From contig JAUWZP010000006.1 of the NCBI GenBank assembly GCA_030615265.1, positions 1 to 40,490 on the forward strand: 40,490 nucleotides of DNA. Direction: 5' to 3'. The notes under the pieces are model-generated. The model had not been told where the DNA came from and ran no database searches. It saw only the letters and a list, made by a program, of their open reading frames with translations. The stretch is from Candidatus Bathyarchaeota archaeon (GTDB taxonomy: Archaea > Thermoproteota > Bathyarchaeia > Bathyarchaeales > Bathyarchaeaceae). The position numbers and the translations under genes are program-made. This document shows, one piece after another, positions 1 to 7,581 of this stretch. Numbering within the stretch: position 1 is the stretch's first letter; every line of letters starts with the position of its first letter.

Positions 1-736
1 GTGGTTCAATCAGCCCAGACTTGAATATATTAAGCAAAACAAGTTTAGGGGTGTAGTCAGCAATCTGGCGAACTTTCATAGAGTATGCATAGATTCGGGC
101 TAAAGCCCCAAAATCTATTTTCAACTTGCATGTGTCAAGAACCAGACAAGTCTCACAATAGTTGCAACTTTTCTCTGAGAATCTTTTGAGTTGTTTCCAA
201 GTAGCGTTGTGTTGTATTACTTCAACACGAGCCACTCTTAGAGCAAACTTGACACACCCCAAAGAACACAAGATCTTACAATAGAATTCTAGAGCAAAGA
301 ACATTTGCGAGGCAATCATCAACAGATTGGAAAAATCTACATAGACGAACTTGAATGATTCGATAAGGAATTGCTCGACTCTTGCACCTTTCTTAGGCGT
401 GTATTTTTGTATTGAATTAATCTGCTTCAAGTCATCCCACAATTTCTTAATGGACGATTCAAAATTGTGAAATGTTGAGATAGTCTTCGAATCTAAAACT
501 CTGACATATTTTGTCATCTGACTTTCAAAAGAGCGAAGAAGACCTTTTTTCTTGAGCAATGTTAACACTGATTCTCTAAAGTGTTTTGCAAAGTCATCTT
601 TCCCTTTCTCCAGAGAGGCAATGTATAAATCAATATCCACCTTCAAACAGTCTAATAGTCCTCTAATTTCCCTGTTTGATTTCGGCATTGTCAAGGGTGA
701 TATTGAATCCGAAAACTTCTTGCATTGAGACTTCAT
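1..736 (-). CDS. Hypothetical Cys-rich protein, C-terminus cut off by window edge
   Basis: An open frame of 245 codons runs on the minus strand from an ATG at 736 to the window edge with no stop. I do not recognise the family. The N-terminal 150 residues are Lys/Glu-rich and look helical. The far part contains two cysteine groups: one in CKILCSLGC, then a tight group CNYCETCLVLDTC (C-x2-C-x2-C-x5-C) that could bind zinc or an Fe-S cluster. A TATA-like GATAAAAG/TGTATAG stretch lies at about 766-776 on the minus strand, some 30-40 bases before the ATG, which would give a nearly leaderless mRNA. An alternative in-frame ATG lies at 688. The codon pattern and length make it a real gene, but no function is assigned. 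Confidence 0.65.
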   Translation of the reverse strand, partial: MKSQCKKFSDSISPLTMPKSNREIRGLLDCLKVDIDLYIASLEKGKDDFAKHFRESVLTLLKKKGLLRSFESQMTKYVRVLDSKTISTFHNFESSIKKLWDDLKQINSIQKYTPKKGARVEQFLIESFKFVYVDFSNLLMIASQMFFALEFYCKILCSLGCVKFALRVARVEVIQHNATWKQLKRFSEKSCNYCETCLVLDTCKLKIDFGALARIYAYSMKVRQIADYTPKLVLLNIFKSGLIEP

Positions 737-936
737 TTCAATTCTTTTATCCAAAGTGCTGATCTGCTTTTATCTATACAAGCCTTTAGCTATTTGTTTT
801 ATGTAATAGCTCTATTCATGGTTAAGAAAGAAGTCTTTGAATGGATAAGAATGGACAGAAAACCATCGAGCTTAAAGAGGATTTAAACGCAAAGGATTAA
901 TAGGGTTGAGTTGTCTGTCTCATAGGAGGTTTTAGC

Positions 937-1302
937 ATGCAAGACTCGTTCGCTATTCGGTATGAACCATTCAAAGAAATCATCGTTATGGAATACACCA
1001 AGTTTCAGACTCCAGACCATCTCGCACGATTCCTAAGCGTAGCTGCCGGAGGAAAACCAACCGGCGCCTACTGGTCAGAAGGCGTAGCCTTCTTCTACTA
1101 TCCAATAGCTGCAAACACAGAAGTAGCTACAAAGATGCTTATTGAACAGAAAACCGTGTACTGGGCTTTCGTCAGCTACGCGATAATGCCTGAGTACCGA
1201 CTAATAATTGAAACCAAAGAGAAGATAATGGTTCCAGTCATCGACATGAGCCAAAGCCCACTGTTCCAAAAGATGGCTAAATGGCTAAAACAGCGCCCAT
1301 AA
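937..1302 (+). CDS. Conserved-looking small hypothetical protein (121 aa)
   Basis: This is a compact, probably globular alpha/beta protein of 121 residues with no membrane segment or cysteine motif. It has many aromatic residues around positions 43-60 (AYWSEGVAFFYYP) and 75-85. I do not recognise the family. Its ATG follows a textbook ribosome binding site AGGAGG at 926-931, and a TATA-like GGATTTAAAC lies near 878-887, so it probably has its own promoter. It is convergent with the acyl-CoA synthetase gene, whose stop lies 15 bases beyond this stop. Confidence 0.7.
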   Translation: MQDSFAIRYEPFKEIIVMEYTKFQTPDHLARFLSVAAGGKPTGAYWSEGVAFFYYPIAANTEVATKMLIEQKTVYWAFVSYAIMPEYRLIIETKEKIMVPVIDMSQSPLFQKMAKWLKQRP

Positions 1303-1317
1303 ACATCGAAACGCCAA

Positions 1318-2808
1318 TCACGTTTTGTTCTTCTTAAACTTCTCCACATACCGCTCGAAACTACCCGTCTTCTTAAGATACTGCCCATAATTAACCAGCG
1401 CAACTACAGCTCTCGCAGCATCCTCAGGCGAAAAATAAGCTGGAATCCCATGCTTGTCAAACCTAAAACGAATATACAATGCCATCTCAGTTTCACCTAT
1501 GTCACAGGCAACAATAGGCTTAGTATAATTCTTCGCCAAACCAGCAATGCGATCGACAAAATCCTCCTGCAAAGCCGGCGCATGATGCAAACCAATAACG
1601 ATTATACTGTGAACCTCACGGTCTTCAAGAAGAATCTTCATTCCCTCAACAAACATATCCGACGTCACAGAACCAGTGAGATCAAGAGGATTAAGATTAG
1701 TAGCAAACGAAGGAATCTTACCAGCCTCCTTTAAAGCCTCAAACTTCCCAATGGTCTCATCAGAAAACCTTTTCACACGAACTCCCCTCGATTCACACTC
1801 ATCCGCCGCCATGATAGCAGGACCCCCCGCACTAGTGATAATAGCCACGTTTCTACCAGCGGCTGGAGGCTGAAACGCTAAAGCCTTGCCCGCATCAAAG
1901 AATTCCTCCATGTCCTTCACCCTTAGAACGCCCACCTGCTTGAAGACGGCGTCATAGATTCTATCTGTGCCCGCAATGGCTCCAGTGTGCGACAAAGCCG
2001 CTCGAATTCCAGCCTCAGTTTTACCCGACTTTAAGGCAACAATTGGCTTCTCCACCGTAACTCTTCTGGCAACATCCATGAATTCTCTTCCAGCCTCAAT
2101 GCTCTCCGCGTACAGAAGAATAACACGTGTTTGCTCGTCGTGAAGAAGGTACTCCAGCATCTCCGACTCGTTCACGTCAATCTTGTTTCCAAAACTCACA
2201 AACTTGGTTACACCCAATTGGCGACCAGCAAGATAGTCAAGCGCTGCGACACCGAAGGCCCCACTCTGCGTAACTATAGCTATCGGACCCGGCATCGGAC
2301 GAGGGGTAGCAACCACTTCGTCGCCAGTTGTGAGAACCTTGGTTTCAGGAAGAAAAAGCATGTCAACCCCAGTGCTCGAATCGTAAACTCCCAAGCAGTT
2401 GGGCCCCAAAACCCTGATTCCAGCCCTTTCAGCTATTGTCCTCACCCGTTCCTCAAGCTCATGTTTTCCAATCTCACCGAAACCACCGCTGATAATGGCT
2501 ACTACTTTAACCTTCTTCTCGGCTGCGTCCTCCATGACCTTCGGAACAAACCTCGCTGGAACCGAAATAACGACAAGTTCAACTTCACCAGTGATTTCAG
2601 TCAGCGACGGATAGCACTTGTACCCGAGTATCTGCTCTTCACCCGGATTAACAGGGTATAATTCTCCTTGGAAAACTCCTCTTCGCTTGCTGTCTGCAAA
2701 ATTTTTGAAAATGACGTGTCCAGCCTTCATGATTTTCTTGGAGGCGCCAACAACCGCCACTGAGCTTGGGTTAAAGAACTTATGCATCTGCTCAAAAACT
2801 GAACTCAT
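1318..2808 (-). CDS. ADP-forming acetyl/acyl-CoA synthetase, alpha subunit (CoA-binding)
   Basis: This is the alpha subunit of an ADP-forming acyl-CoA synthetase (ACD). It interconverts acyl-CoA, ADP and Pi with acid, CoA and ATP, the usual archaeal way to make ATP from acetyl-CoA or branched acyl-CoAs. The N-terminal Rossmann CoA-binding domain (SVAVVGASK near residues 16-24) is followed by two flavodoxin-like succinyl-CoA-ligase domains. The phospho-histidine lies in ALSHTGAIAG (His at about residue 274). The ATP-grasp beta subunit is not in this window, so it must be encoded elsewhere or beyond the edge. I take the ATG at 2808, which follows AGAGGG with good spacing. An upstream in-frame ATG at 2826 would place that site inside the gene. 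Confidence 0.9.
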   Translation of the reverse strand: MSSVFEQMHKFFNPSSVAVVGASKKIMKAGHVIFKNFADSKRRGVFQGELYPVNPGEEQILGYKCYPSLTEITGEVELVVISVPARFVPKVMEDAAEKKVKVVAIISGGFGEIGKHELEERVRTIAERAGIRVLGPNCLGVYDSSTGVDMLFLPETKVLTTGDEVVATPRPMPGPIAIVTQSGAFGVAALDYLAGRQLGVTKFVSFGNKIDVNESEMLEYLLHDEQTRVILLYAESIEAGREFMDVARRVTVEKPIVALKSGKTEAGIRAALSHTGAIAGTDRIYDAVFKQVGVLRVKDMEEFFDAGKALAFQPPAAGRNVAIITSAGGPAIMAADECESRGVRVKRFSDETIGKFEALKEAGKIPSFATNLNPLDLTGSVTSDMFVEGMKILLEDREVHSIIVIGLHHAPALQEDFVDRIAGLAKNYTKPIVACDIGETEMALYIRFRFDKHGIPAYFSPEDAARAVVALVNYGQYLKKTGSFERYVEKFKKNKT

Positions 2809-2849
2809 CGCGTTCCCTCTTTTCAAAGGTTAGATTAACGCGACTCACA

Positions 2850-2917
2850 ACTTATTAATTGTTTAGGTAGCCTTTTCAAGTGTTTAAGTATGGTTTTTTG
2901 AAGATATATTTTCTTGG
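2850..2917 (-). repeat. Dispersed repeat, unit B copy 1
   Basis: About 65 bp (ATTGTTTAGGTAG ... TCAAGTGTTTAAGTATGG on the plus strand) recur at 4368-4435, 22078-22135 and, more diverged, 24871-24905. Read on the minus strand, all copies can encode a similar tail, KHLKKLPKQLI followed shortly by a stop, with synonymous differences between copies. This suggests descent from the 3' end of a gene. This copy lacks the unit-A stretch (GGGGAGTTTGCGGGG...) that adjoins the other copies. It abuts the relic integrase at 2921. Confidence 0.7.
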
Positions 2918-2920
2918 AAT

Positions 2921-3057
2921 CTATTTGCGTTTACGAAAGATTTCCACTTCGTTCATTTTGCAGACGTGTTCAAAGCCAGCATCCACAAGCTCACATGCTT
3001 CTTTAACCGTCTTGGCAACTCTTTCGGCAGCTCTATAGAAGTAGTAGCAGATTGCCT
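2921..3057 (-). pseudogene. Relic of tyrosine integrase C-terminus
   Basis: On the minus strand, 45 codons between an upstream in-frame stop (3058-3060) and a TAG (2921-2923) read ...RVAKTVKEACELVDAGFE, then HVCKMNEVEIFRKRK. This matches, from memory, the conserved tail that follows the catalytic tyrosine in many archaeal tyrosine recombinases (pattern VAKT-x2-EA-x2-L-x2-AGFEYV...LFRKRK). No start codon or catalytic core remains upstream, so this is a decayed fragment. It is not related in this region to the intact integrase at 12683. It lies directly against a copy of the dispersed repeat, as expected if an older element once sat here. Confidence 0.6.
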
Positions 3058-3192
3058 ACGAGTTTTTTACTACCTCTAAGCTTGTTCCCAAGGATTATTT
3101 TAACACATGAAAAAGTTGAGTTCTGGCGGCGTTACCATCAAACTTTGTGCGCAGCTTTCTAATTTTGAACGCCAAAAAAATACGTCTTTTTC

Positions 3193-3440
3193 CCATAGTT
3201 TTTATATTTGGAGCCAAATATCTGGGCTATGGAAAAAAAGGGGTGTATCCCCGTTTTCAAGCTTAGAAGTAGTAGTCGTCTTTTTTTCCTACGCTTTGAG
3301 ACGACTACTACTACTTTCAAGCCCAGACCTGCTAAGGCACAGTTGTTGTTTTCCGCCTACGGTTTTCACCAACAACAACTACCAACATTATTGAGAGGCA
3401 CACTTGTCACGTCTTATAGCGCTTAGCGCCGACGACAACT
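3193..3440. other. Cluster of five perfect or near-perfect hairpins in a non-coding stretch
   Basis: This 250-base part of the 870-base gene-free interval holds consecutive inverted repeats. (1) CCATAG 3193-3198 / CTATGG 3227-3232 enclose ATATTTGG 3204-3211 / CCAAATAT 3214-3221. (2) GGGG 3240-3243 / CCCC 3249-3252. (3) GAAGTAGTAGTCGTCT 3266-3281 pairs with 3299-3318. (4) AGTTGTTGTT 3341-3350 / AACAACAACT 3371-3380. (5) GCGCTTAGCGC 3419-3429, flanked by CGTC/GACG. The loops of hairpins 3 and 4 resemble each other (TTTCC..CTACG.TTT). Short frames here have no coding character. A structured RNA or a folded-DNA site is possible, and the function is unknown. Elsewhere in 2809-3679 I see only the repeat, the integrase relic and a second repeat piece. 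Confidence 0.6.
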
Positions 3441-3584
3441 CCCACTCTCTGAAGCTTCCTTCTACCAAGAATTAAAAATTTTTAGACGGTAGCGGCGAGA
3501 ATTGAAACATATTTGGATACTAATAGCAATCGAATGTTGAAAACAAGCTTTTTTCCAAAGCTAAAAAAGAACTTAAGAAAACAG

Positions 3585-3650
3585 AAAAATGGGGGTTTTG
3601 CGATTGATATCCCCACTATGTCGGGGATTCAAATCCTACCCCGCCCGCCA
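3585..3650. repeat. Dispersed repeat, unit A variant with tRNA T-arm-like tail
   Basis: The stretch AAAAATGGGGGTTTTGCG, then ATATCCCCACTATG and a T-arm-like GGGGATTCAAATCC ending in CCCCGCCCGCCA, parallels the copy at 10985-11050. That copy has GCGGGGGACATCTCCACTG followed by GGGGGTTCAAGTCC. The TTCAAAT core resembles a tRNA T-loop and the end carries CCA, but the arms do not pair as a proper T-stem and no 5' tRNA half is present. It is therefore at most a tRNA-derived remnant. Confidence 0.4.
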
Positions 3651-3679
3651 TGATTACATCTTGCTTCTGTTTCTGAAAT

Positions 3680-4276
3680 ATGTCTGGAATCGTAATCATC
3701 ACTATATTCTTCCGTTCCCGGATACCATTTATGCGGTCCATAGACGTTCTATTGATTAATGGCGAACCTGAAAATAGGCGAGATATAATCAAGATTGTTG
3801 AAGATGCATCGAGCTATTTTCCGACAGAAACGTGGGATGACGTTAAATATCTTGCAAAACTCATTTTGGAGCATGACGTTACGATAGCGACTGGTGGAGA
3901 ATCTTTCGGAGCGTTTCTTTTTGAAAAGTTAACTAAAAGGATCGGAAGAATAAAACACTCCAATAGGTTGGTGAACCTTCTATTGGGAATAACATCGGAT
4001 CCTATAATAGCGGTGTACTATTTCTTTGATGGAAGACGTTTCAAAAGGACACTTCATCTTGTTCATGATTACTTCGATGAAAGGATTGGAGTTGTCTCAC
4101 TCTTCCAAGTCAACGAAGGGTCTTCAAGCAAGGTAGTAGCTCACGGATTAGGACATAATAGAGGTCTGCGTCACCACCTAAAACCGATTGACCTTATGTA
4201 CTCTGAGTTACTGACAGCCAAACTGAAAGTGGAAGGCTTTTGTGAAGTTTGTCTGCGCAAGTTGACAGAAAATTAG
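3680..4276 (+). CDS. Archaemetzincin-like protein with altered zinc-protease motif
   Basis: This is a protein of 198 residues whose C-terminal third looks like an archaemetzincin-type metallopeptidase. HGLGHNRGLRHH (residues 155-166) has the spacing of the metzincin motif HExxHxxGxxH, followed by a Met-turn-like DLMY (Met173) and FCxxC (Cys188, Cys191). The glutamate that normally follows the first zinc histidine is glycine here, so zinc could still bind while ordinary proteolysis may be lost. The preceding LLLGITSDPI and GVVSLFQV fit the core strands of that fold. The start is uncertain: the ATG at 3680 has no clear ribosome site, and an ATG at 3731 would remove a hydrophobic leader. No obvious operon partner is seen. 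Confidence 0.6.
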   Translation: MSGIVIITIFFRSRIPFMRSIDVLLINGEPENRRDIIKIVEDASSYFPTETWDDVKYLAKLILEHDVTIATGGESFGAFLFEKLTKRIGRIKHSNRLVNLLLGITSDPIIAVYYFFDGRRFKRTLHLVHDYFDERIGVVSLFQVNEGSSSKVVAHGLGHNRGLRHHLKPIDLMYSELLTAKLKVEGFCEVCLRKLTEN

Positions 4277-4334
4277 AGATACTGCGTAACAAGTATTTGA
4301 AAGGCTCAATATCGTGGAGGTATACCGCGCGCGC

Positions 4335-4435
4335 AACTGGGAGTTTGCGGAGGGCATCTCCACTTCACTGCTTAATTAATTGTTTAGGTAGCTTTTTCAA
4401 GTGTTTAGGTATGGTTTCTTGAAGATGTTTCTTCT
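4335..4435. repeat. Dispersed repeat, intact A+B copy
   Basis: Unit A (ACTGGGAGTTTGCGGAGGGC then ATCTCCACTTCA) is directly followed by unit B (CTGCTTAATTAATTGTTTAG ...). This intact copy, with that at 24834-24905, shows what the sequence split by the mobile element looked like before insertion. On the minus strand unit A can form TGGAGA..TCCCCA hairpins, which in other copies are followed by T6 or more, as in a terminator. The rest of the 4277-4617 interval holds only a second unit-A piece and the guaAB promoter. Confidence 0.75.
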
Positions 4436-4494
4436 TGCATGCATGCATATCGCCACTATACGAGAAAAAAGCCAAACGCTCGAGCTCTTAGAGC

Positions 4495-4535
4495 CAAAAA
4501 AATGGGAAATGCGGGAGACATCTTCACTAACATAT
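4495..4535. repeat. Dispersed repeat, unit A only
   Basis: CCAAAAAAATGGGAAATGCG, then GGAGACATCTTCACTAAC, is a diverged unit A without unit B. It is about 60 bases beyond the intact copy at 4335-4435. It lies upstream of guaAB, so it is unlikely to terminate that gene. Confidence 0.5.
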
Positions 4536-4617
4536 GAAACACAAAATTTACTGGAACTTTTCTTCCCAAATTTTTAATGCAACTTCAGAGAGTTAAAACA
4601 TGTAGAGGCGACAGAGA

Positions 4618-5550
4618 ATGTTGAATGTTAGAGAATTTATTGAAAAGTCGTTAAAGGAAATAGAAGAGATAGTCCATGGAAATAAAGTCATCTCCGCTTG
4701 TTCTGGTGGTGTGGATAGCACAACGACAACTTTTCTTGTGCATAAGGCTGTAGGAGATAACTTGATTGCTGTGTTTATAGACGATGGACTGCGGAGAGAA
4801 GGAGAGCCAGAGTTTGTTGTAAAGATACTCAAGGACCTAGGCATTAAAGCCAGATTTGTTGATGCCAAGGAAGAGTTCTTTGAGGCTCTGAAGGGAAAGA
4901 CTGATGCTGAGGAGAAGCGGAAAGCCTTTAGAGATAAATTCTACAAAACCCTTGGCAAAGTGGCGAGGGAGGAAAACGTCAAGTTCGTTGCACAAGGTAC
5001 GATAAAAGCTGATGTTCTGGAAACGGTTAAGGGAATAAAGACACAACATAATGTTCTGGAGCAGATTGGAATCAATCCAGAGATTTACGGTTACGCGATC
5101 CTTGAGCCATTGAAGGAGTTATATAAGCCTGAAGTGAGAATGGTTGCTCGAGAATTAGGATTACCCGCAGAGATATCTGAAAGAATGCCTTTTCCCGGTC
5201 CAGCATTATCAATAAGAGTTCTTGGCGAAGTAACCCCTAATAGGGTCAAGATCGTAAGGAAAGCTACTGAGATAGTGGAGGAGGAAACCGGGAACTTGGG
5301 AACATTTCAGAACTTTGCCGTCTTACATAGTGACAAGGCTACGGGTATTAAGAACGGGGAAAGGGTCTATGGGAATATCATCACTGTTAGAGTGGTAATC
5401 TCAGAAGATGCTGTGACGGCGAAAGCAAAACGAGTTCCATATGAAATATTGGAAAAGATCTCTTCGAGAATAACAGAAGAAATACCTAGTGTCGTTAGAT
5501 GCTTATACGATGTCACGCACAAGCCACCCGCAACAATAGAGTTTGAATGA
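4618..5550 (+). CDS. guaAB: GMP synthase, ATP-pyrophosphatase subunit (subunit B)
   Basis: This subunit activates XMP with ATP and uses ammonia from a separate glutaminase subunit to make GMP, the last step of guanine nucleotide synthesis. It is an archaeal split-type protein (310 aa) without an amidotransferase domain. The PP-loop SGGVDS is at residues 29-34. The body motifs QGTIKADVLE and ERMPFPGPALSIRVLGE are clear, and the dimerisation end HKPPATIEFE matches the family's usual KPPGTIEWE. AGAGGCGAC precedes the ATG, and a TATA-like AATTTTTAAT lies near 4568-4577. The glutaminase subunit is not in the window. Confidence 0.95.
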   Translation: MLNVREFIEKSLKEIEEIVHGNKVISACSGGVDSTTTTFLVHKAVGDNLIAVFIDDGLRREGEPEFVVKILKDLGIKARFVDAKEEFFEALKGKTDAEEKRKAFRDKFYKTLGKVAREENVKFVAQGTIKADVLETVKGIKTQHNVLEQIGINPEIYGYAILEPLKELYKPEVRMVARELGLPAEISERMPFPGPALSIRVLGEVTPNRVKIVRKATEIVEEETGNLGTFQNFAVLHSDKATGIKNGERVYGNIITVRVVISEDAVTAKAKRVPYEILEKISSRITEEIPSVVRCLYDVTHKPPATIEFE

Positions 5551-5579
5551 AAATCTCTTTCATATCGATTTCAAAGAGG

Positions 5580-5611
5580 TTCATTCAATACGAGTATCAA
5601 GCAAGATGAAG
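5580..5611. repeat. 32-bp sequence shared with the mobile element (copy 1)
   Basis: TTCAT, two variable bases, then 25 bases starting AATACGAGTATCAAGCAAG and ending ATGAAG are repeated at 16622-16653 inside the integrated element, in the same orientation. The core ATACGAGTAT is an interrupted palindrome (ATAC-GA-GTAT). The neighbouring bases (GAACACAAAACTGAG here, AAACACCAAATATTGAG there) are also related. It sits 30 bases after guaAB. In the two places the sequence would be read in different frames, so the conservation is not protein-coding. Confidence 0.75.
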
Positions 5612-5731
5612 CAGAACACAAAACTGAGGCTAAATGGTATATGAAGCACATATATCGAAAACTGCAATATATCACGATTTGAAGGACGATATTTATAGAA
5701 AGAAACAACACACCCTTTTGATGATATGATC

Positions 5732-6010
5732 ATGAGCACAACAATTGGCCTAGAAGAACTTCTGAGGAAAAAAGCACATTTGAAAAACAATTTGCAGTCC
5801 CTATGCGAGGAAGAAAAACATTTAGCACATAAGTTCAGGATACTTGAAGAACAAAAAGTAGTTCACGAATTAGAAGACAAGATCAAAGCGAAACAGGTAG
5901 TTATAGGACAACTAAGAACCAAGAAAATAGAACTGGAAAAAAGATGGAATTCGAGTGTTTTGGAAACGATTTCAGGATTCCCTCCCTGGACAGAACAATT
6001 GCATACCTAA
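5732..6010 (+). CDS. Small coiled-coil protein, duplicate 1
   Basis: This is a 92-residue, highly charged protein predicted to be mostly one coiled coil (LEELLRKKAHLKNNLQSL ... ELEDKIKAKQVVIGQL). It is a paralogue of the protein at 6414: LEELL/LEGLL, EEKHLAHKFRI/EEKYLGQELRI and DKIKAKQVVIGQLR/EKIKAKRAVVEQLR align without gaps. I choose the ATG at 5732 because it aligns with the paralogue's start. Another ATG lies two codons upstream at 5726. Its C-terminus is shorter and differs from that of the paralogue. The function is unknown. Confidence 0.65.
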   Translation: MSTTIGLEELLRKKAHLKNNLQSLCEEEKHLAHKFRILEEQKVVHELEDKIKAKQVVIGQLRTKKIELEKRWNSSVLETISGFPPWTEQLHT

Positions 6011-6201
6011 GGCAAGGGTAGATTAGCTGGCTTTCTTAACTTTTGAGTGTATTTCGCATATCTTAGGTAGAATTGCTGGCTTGCCTGACTGATTAAAAGG
6101 CTATGTGATTTGAGGCTAATTTGGATAAAGCAAACTACTCCAGAATAAGGATTCAGGTTTCACAAATCTTAAACCCCTCGGGTATACATTGCGTAACACG
6201 T

Positions 6202-6290
6202 TGGGAAGAACCCTATGAAAACATCTTGTGTAGGTTGCGGCATACATTTCACCTTCACAATGCAGTCAGTCCTCACGAGGGTTCTTCCCA
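6202..6290. other. 13-bp perfect inverted repeat, possible structured RNA or tiny element
   Basis: TGGGAAGAACCCT (6202-6214) is repeated inverted as AGGGTTCTTCCCA (6278-6290) around 63 bases. It lies in the 403-base gap between the two duplicated coiled-coil genes. The gap also contains a degenerate copy of 3' flanking sequence (ATTTCGCATATCTTAGG at about 6051; ATTTCGTACATCTTGG at about 6767), so the duplication included non-coding sequence. A 63-codon frame starting at 6215 inside the repeat has no coding support. The arms could be hairpin stems or terminal inverted repeats of a very small insertion. Confidence 0.5.
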
Positions 6291-6413
6291 GTGAATTAAA
6301 AAGAAATATTCCAAAATGTCATTCTTTTGGCTTTCCAGTAGGCAAATATGGATTCCAAATTCATAAGCTAATTATCTTTCTAGCGAAACAGAAGAAACTC
6401 TGGTGAAAAAAAC

Positions 6414-6728
6414 TTGAGTTCAACAACAGAACTTGAAGGACTTCTAAAGGAAAGAGAGCAATTAACTAGGACATTACAGGCTATAGTGAACGAGGAGAAA
6501 TACTTAGGACAAGAGCTTAGGATAGTTCAAGAAAAAATAGCAGTCGCAGAGTTAAGAGAAAAGATTAAAGCGAAACGTGCAGTTGTGGAACAGTTAAGAT
6601 ACAAGGTAACGGAACTGAAAAAAAGATTGAATGCACATTCTTTGAAAGTGCGTCAAAATGTGGCTTCCAGCGGAGGTCAACAACCTAAACCCAAATACCC
6701 ACAGGTGCAGGTCCAAGAGACGCGGTAA
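6414..6728 (+). CDS. Small coiled-coil protein, duplicate 2
   Basis: This is a 104-residue coiled-coil protein starting at a TTG, with a Gln/Pro-rich flexible tail (GGQQPKPKYPQVQVQ). It is paralogous over its first 70 residues to the protein at 5732, about 690 bases upstream, and the 3' flanks are also similar, so the pair arose by a local tandem duplication. The start is supported by alignment with the duplicate (SSTTELEGLL against STTIGLEELL), not by a ribosome site. The function is unknown. Heptad-like Leu spacing suggests dimerisation or a scaffold role. Confidence 0.6.
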   Translation: MSSTTELEGLLKEREQLTRTLQAIVNEEKYLGQELRIVQEKIAVAELREKIKAKRAVVEQLRYKVTELKKRLNAHSLKVRQNVASSGGQQPKPKYPQVQVQETR

Positions 6729-6953
6729 ACCCTTTCAAAAAGCCTTCTCTCTTAATCTTTGAAAATATTTCGTACATCTTGGATAGAATTTGGTTGTTGG
6801 CCTTGTGAATAACAAGTCATTGTGAAAGGCTCAACAGATAGGCAAACAACCACAAAACATGCACTCTGGTTTACATGCACTCCATGACGGCGGCACATAA
6901 TAGACAGTCATCTGGAATTGGTGTGTTTTTTGGACGTTTCCTCTTCCTAGTTG

Positions 6954-7370
6954 TCATTGTAACTTTCTTTTTCCAGTTTTCTTCTTGTTGTCTTTCGGAT
7001 TTCTTTTCCGAACTTTGCGAGCCGTTTTCTGTCTAGACCTGTCAGTTACTGTCTTGGATCGGTGAGTATTTCTGTGCAGTTCTATATGTCGTTTAGATAT
7101 TACGCGGTGGAGACGATTCCGCAGAGTTTGTCCCTGAAGTTTCAGATTCTTGATTCTTCGTATTTTTTTCGCCAACTTTTCATCTTTGAGAACATCCGAT
7201 ACCCATTTTTCGAAATCTCCTCTCTTAACATGGAAACTCAAGGATTTCGTCTTCACCTGCTTGATGCTCGTCAAGAAGTCTTCGTATGAAGCTGCGCTTA
7301 TACCCGTGTAGTCGTTGATATCCTCATAGAAGTGGAAAGGTGCGACCTGTTCAGGTTCCCCAAAGCCCAT
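6954..7370 (-). CDS. DUF5752 family protein with basic C-terminal tail
   Basis: The first 85 residues (FHFYEDINDYTGISAASYED ... FHVKRGDFEKWVSDVLKDE) match, from memory, DUF5752, a small domain found in archaea alone or attached to other enzymes; its function is not known. After about residue 90 the protein becomes an extremely basic, low-complexity tail (RSRQKTARKVRKRNPKDNKK...), which could bind nucleic acid or be a worn-out end. It stands alone between the coiled-coil pair and the divergent aminopeptidase gene. 6729-6953 downstream holds nothing I can identify. Confidence 0.75.
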   Translation of the reverse strand: MGFGEPEQVAPFHFYEDINDYTGISAASYEDFLTSIKQVKTKSLSFHVKRGDFEKWVSDVLKDEKLAKKIRRIKNLKLQGQTLRNRLHRVISKRHIELHRNTHRSKTVTDRSRQKTARKVRKRNPKDNKKKTGKRKLQ

Positions 7371-7581
7371 GGAACAAACCTCAATTCACTCCTTCTGCTG
7401 AGTTGGTCTACTAGTGAATATAAGTTATGAAGGCAAAATCAATACTTAGACTCAACAAGCGCCTAGAACTTTTCTCCTTAAATTATTGACCAAACCAAAA
7501 CCCAAACGCGCGTGCGATTCTCTCAGCGAGAAATAAGCCCTTATATGCTTAACCATTATTCCCTCTGTTAAAGGTGAAATC

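Noticed and set aside
3107-3426. Two overlapping plus-strand frames of 95 and 72 codons
   Set aside because: They run across five perfect hairpins, and their residues (runs of Ser, Leu, Thr from triplet arms) are by-products of the inverted repeats.
6215-6406. 63-codon plus-strand frame between the coiled-coil genes
   Set aside because: It starts inside the arm-loop junction of the 13-bp inverted repeat, has no ribosome site and an unnatural composition; the inverted repeat explains the sequence better.
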